Origin: Gammaproteobacteria bacterium
GTDB lineage: Bacteria; Pseudomonadota; Gammaproteobacteria; Enterobacterales; Kangiellaceae
DNA: 7,252 bases
Assembly (NCBI GenBank): GCA_002401655.1
Contig: NVTT01000012.1
Coordinates: forward strand, 14,322-21,573
Direction of reading: 5' to 3'
Shown here: positions 7,084 through 7,252 of the stretch, one piece after another
How the letters are laid out: every line of letters begins with the position of its first letter
Numbering within the stretch: the stretch's first letter is position 1
Notes under the pieces: generated by a model
Databases searched by the model: none
What the model was told of the DNA's origin: nothing
The model's input: the letters and a program-made list of their open reading frames with translations, nothing else
Translations under genes and position numbers: made by a program

Positions 7084-7252
7084 TTATTGTTTAGAACCAA
7101 ATCGCGACAAATACCAAAAATAGAGAACAGGGATCAATATCAAAGTTAGCATTGTGGAAACTAATATACCGCTAATAAGTGATATAGCCAATCCATTGAA
7201 GATTGGATCATCCAAAATAAAAAAGGCTCCCATCATTGCTGCAACACCAGTT
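7084..7252 (-). CDS. C-terminal end of an RND-family efflux permease, partial
   Basis: Only the last 55 residues are in the window; the 5' part lies beyond the right edge. The segment MMGAFFILDDPIFNGLAISL, followed by ISGILVSTMLTLILIPVLYF, is the typical end of inner-membrane RND permeases (AcrB/CzcA superfamily), where it forms the last transmembrane helices before a short cytoplasmic tail, here WYLSRFGSKQ. Such pumps use the proton gradient to export drugs, metals or other compounds with a membrane-fusion protein and an outer-membrane channel. The substrate cannot be told from this fragment. The gene ends 99 nt before can, and no intrinsic terminator is evident between them. Confidence 0.85.
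   Translation of the reverse strand, partial: TGVAAMMGAFFILDDPIFNGLAISLISGILVSTMLTLILIPVLYFWYLSRFGSKQ

Overview
This 7.25 kb stretch of AT-rich chromosome most likely comes from a gammaproteobacterium. The best evidence is the gene order nudJ-mnmA-hflD, which is the order known from Escherichia coli (there followed by purB). RsuA, MoaC, MoaD, MoaE, MnmA and the beta-carbonic anhydrase also match their enterobacterial counterparts closely in motifs and length. I cannot place it to genus. No transposase, integrase, phage gene, tRNA, rRNA or CRISPR array is visible. Every recognised gene appears intact, apart from the two cut by the window edges.

Layout, left to right. (1) Positions 1-1658, minus strand: an M3-family (Dcp-like) metallopeptidase with a lipoprotein signal, cut at its C-terminus by the window edge. 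(2) 1659-1871: a non-coding gap holding its ribosome binding site, a short tandem repeat and a small hairpin. (3) 1872-3850, minus strand: a tight cluster read moaC, moaD, moaE, rsuA, with gaps of 23 nt and 1 nt and then an overlap. It encodes one molybdopterin-pathway step (MoaC), both molybdopterin synthase subunits (MoaD, MoaE) and the 16S rRNA pseudouridine synthase RsuA. (4) 3851-3954: a divergent promoter region with a perfect 7-3-7 palindrome. (5) 3955-6317, plus strand: nudJ (Nudix hydrolase), mnmA (tRNA 2-thiouridylase) and hflD, with a 13-codon open frame whose stop overlaps the hflD start. (6) 6346-6984, minus strand: a beta-carbonic anhydrase convergent with hflD, where E. coli has purB. 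(7) 7084-7252, minus strand: the C-terminal end of an RND-type efflux permease.

How the genes fit together. MoaC converts the cyclised GTP intermediate to cyclic pyranopterin monophosphate, and MoaD/MoaE then insert the dithiolene sulfurs to give molybdopterin. MoaA, which supplies the substrate, and MoeB, which activates MoaD, are not in the window. MnmA also depends on the cysteine-desulfurase sulfur supply, so the 104-bp divergent region separates two sulfur-consuming pathways. RsuA and MnmA both modify RNA of the translation apparatus. The window is mostly ordinary housekeeping DNA. I found no convincing new system. The points worth a second look are small: the palindrome between the divergent operons, the coupling of rsuA to the moa genes, and the micro-ORF at hflD.
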